A DNA stretch of 56,470 nt from Streptococcus orisasini. Lineage in GTDB: Bacteria > Bacillota > Bacilli > Lactobacillales > Streptococcaceae. How positions within the stretch are numbered: position 1 is the stretch's first letter; every line of letters begins with the position of its first letter. The DNA is taken from the NCBI RefSeq assembly GCF_001431045.1, contig NZ_BCLE01000043.1:1-56470 (forward strand), read 5' to 3'. The translations under genes were made by a program, and so were the position numbers. Below, piece after piece: positions 56,274-56,470 of the stretch. A model generated the notes under the pieces. It was given only the letters and a program-made list of their open reading frames with translations, made no database searches and was not told where the DNA came from.

Positions 56274-56470
56274 ATAGTATCATCTCTATCAGACACCTAA
56301 GCATAGGACGGGAGCAGTCTCCGGCTTTTCTGAGCGGCCTTCGCACGTTTACTGCCGGCCTTTTAGCCTGCAGTCTGTCGGGCTTGACGGCGCGCGGTTA
56401 CGGGGAAGAAGGGTATTTACAACAATGACATACAAAAAAGTTGAAAAAAGGAGTTGACAAAGGGGGGGAG
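56274..56470. other. GC-rich non-coding right end with a partial promoter
   Basis: No gene with a ribosome binding site is seen. Bases 56341-56400 are about 62 percent G+C, clearly above the rest. A short hairpin GGAG-CAGT-CTCC lies near 56310-56325. TTGACA at 56454-56459 looks like a -35 box whose -10 would lie beyond the window, so a strongly expressed gene, perhaps an rRNA or tRNA operon, may start just to the right. Confidence 0.35.

Noticed and set aside
56210..56428. 72-codon plus-strand frame at the right end
   Set aside because: It starts in the terminator of the PTS operon, has no ribosome binding site and matches no family I recognise.

Overview
The window is about 56 kb of low-GC Firmicute DNA that reads as a Streptococcus chromosome, most likely a relative of the mutans group. 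Reasons: the RNA polymerase delta subunit gene (rpoE) beside a CTP synthase gene with a G-rich start-site attenuator; rgpG, the initiating transferase for rhamnose-glucose polysaccharide; a complete suf operon with SufU; CodY-box and cre-like operators; extended -10 promoters; and three fragments or copies of a BOX-like streptococcal repeat. From memory, the order tig-rpoE-pyrG-fba, ilvBNCA, the TetR/ABC exporter, uppP-mecA-rgpG-suf and dac-opp resembles S. mutans. The species cannot be fixed from sequence alone.

Layout. 1-11.9 kb: housekeeping genes (trigger factor, HAD phosphatase, rpoE, pyrG with its attenuator, a membrane-anchored alpha/beta hydrolase, tRNA-Leu, fba, tRNA-Thr, an MFS-like membrane protein on the minus strand, rpmB, an Asp23-like protein and fakA). 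12-17.9 kb: the isoleucine/valine genes ilvB-ilvN-ilvC and ilvA behind a CodY-type operator, then an SPFH/stomatin gene. 17.9-23.4 kb, mostly minus strand: a BOX-like repeat, a 39-residue basic protein, a TetR-controlled ABC-2 exporter operon with two matching operators, and an amino-acid ABC importer with a fused binding protein-permease. 23.7-24.3 kb: a decayed ABC ATPase gene and a repeat fragment.

24.4-34.6 kb: a DUF2207-type membrane protein, uppP, mecA, rgpG and sufCDSUB. 34.7-39.6 kb: an accessory-looking cassette of a MmgE/PrpD enzyme, a PrpF isomerase, a CitMHS tricarboxylate transporter and a convergent LysR regulator, behind a promoter carrying a cre site and a LysR-type dyad. 39.7-47.9 kb: a lipoprotein, a D,D-carboxypeptidase on the minus strand and the oppABCDF oligopeptide importer. 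48-56.2 kb: an RpiR regulator divergent from a nine-gene operon (6-phosphogluconate dehydrogenase-like enzyme, 2-hydroxyacid dehydrogenase, GldA-like dehydrogenase, mannose-family PTS IIC-IID-IIB-IIA, HAD phosphatase, KDPG aldolase). This operon looks like a sugar-acid catabolic system that lacks an Edd-type dehydratase. The last 200 bases are non-coding, locally GC-rich, and end on a TTGACA.

The two most unusual systems are the tricarboxylate cassette and the sugar-acid PTS operon. Regulatory DNA is unusually readable: most promoters have 17-bp spacers, and several overlap clear operators. No CRISPR array, prophage or intact insertion sequence was seen.
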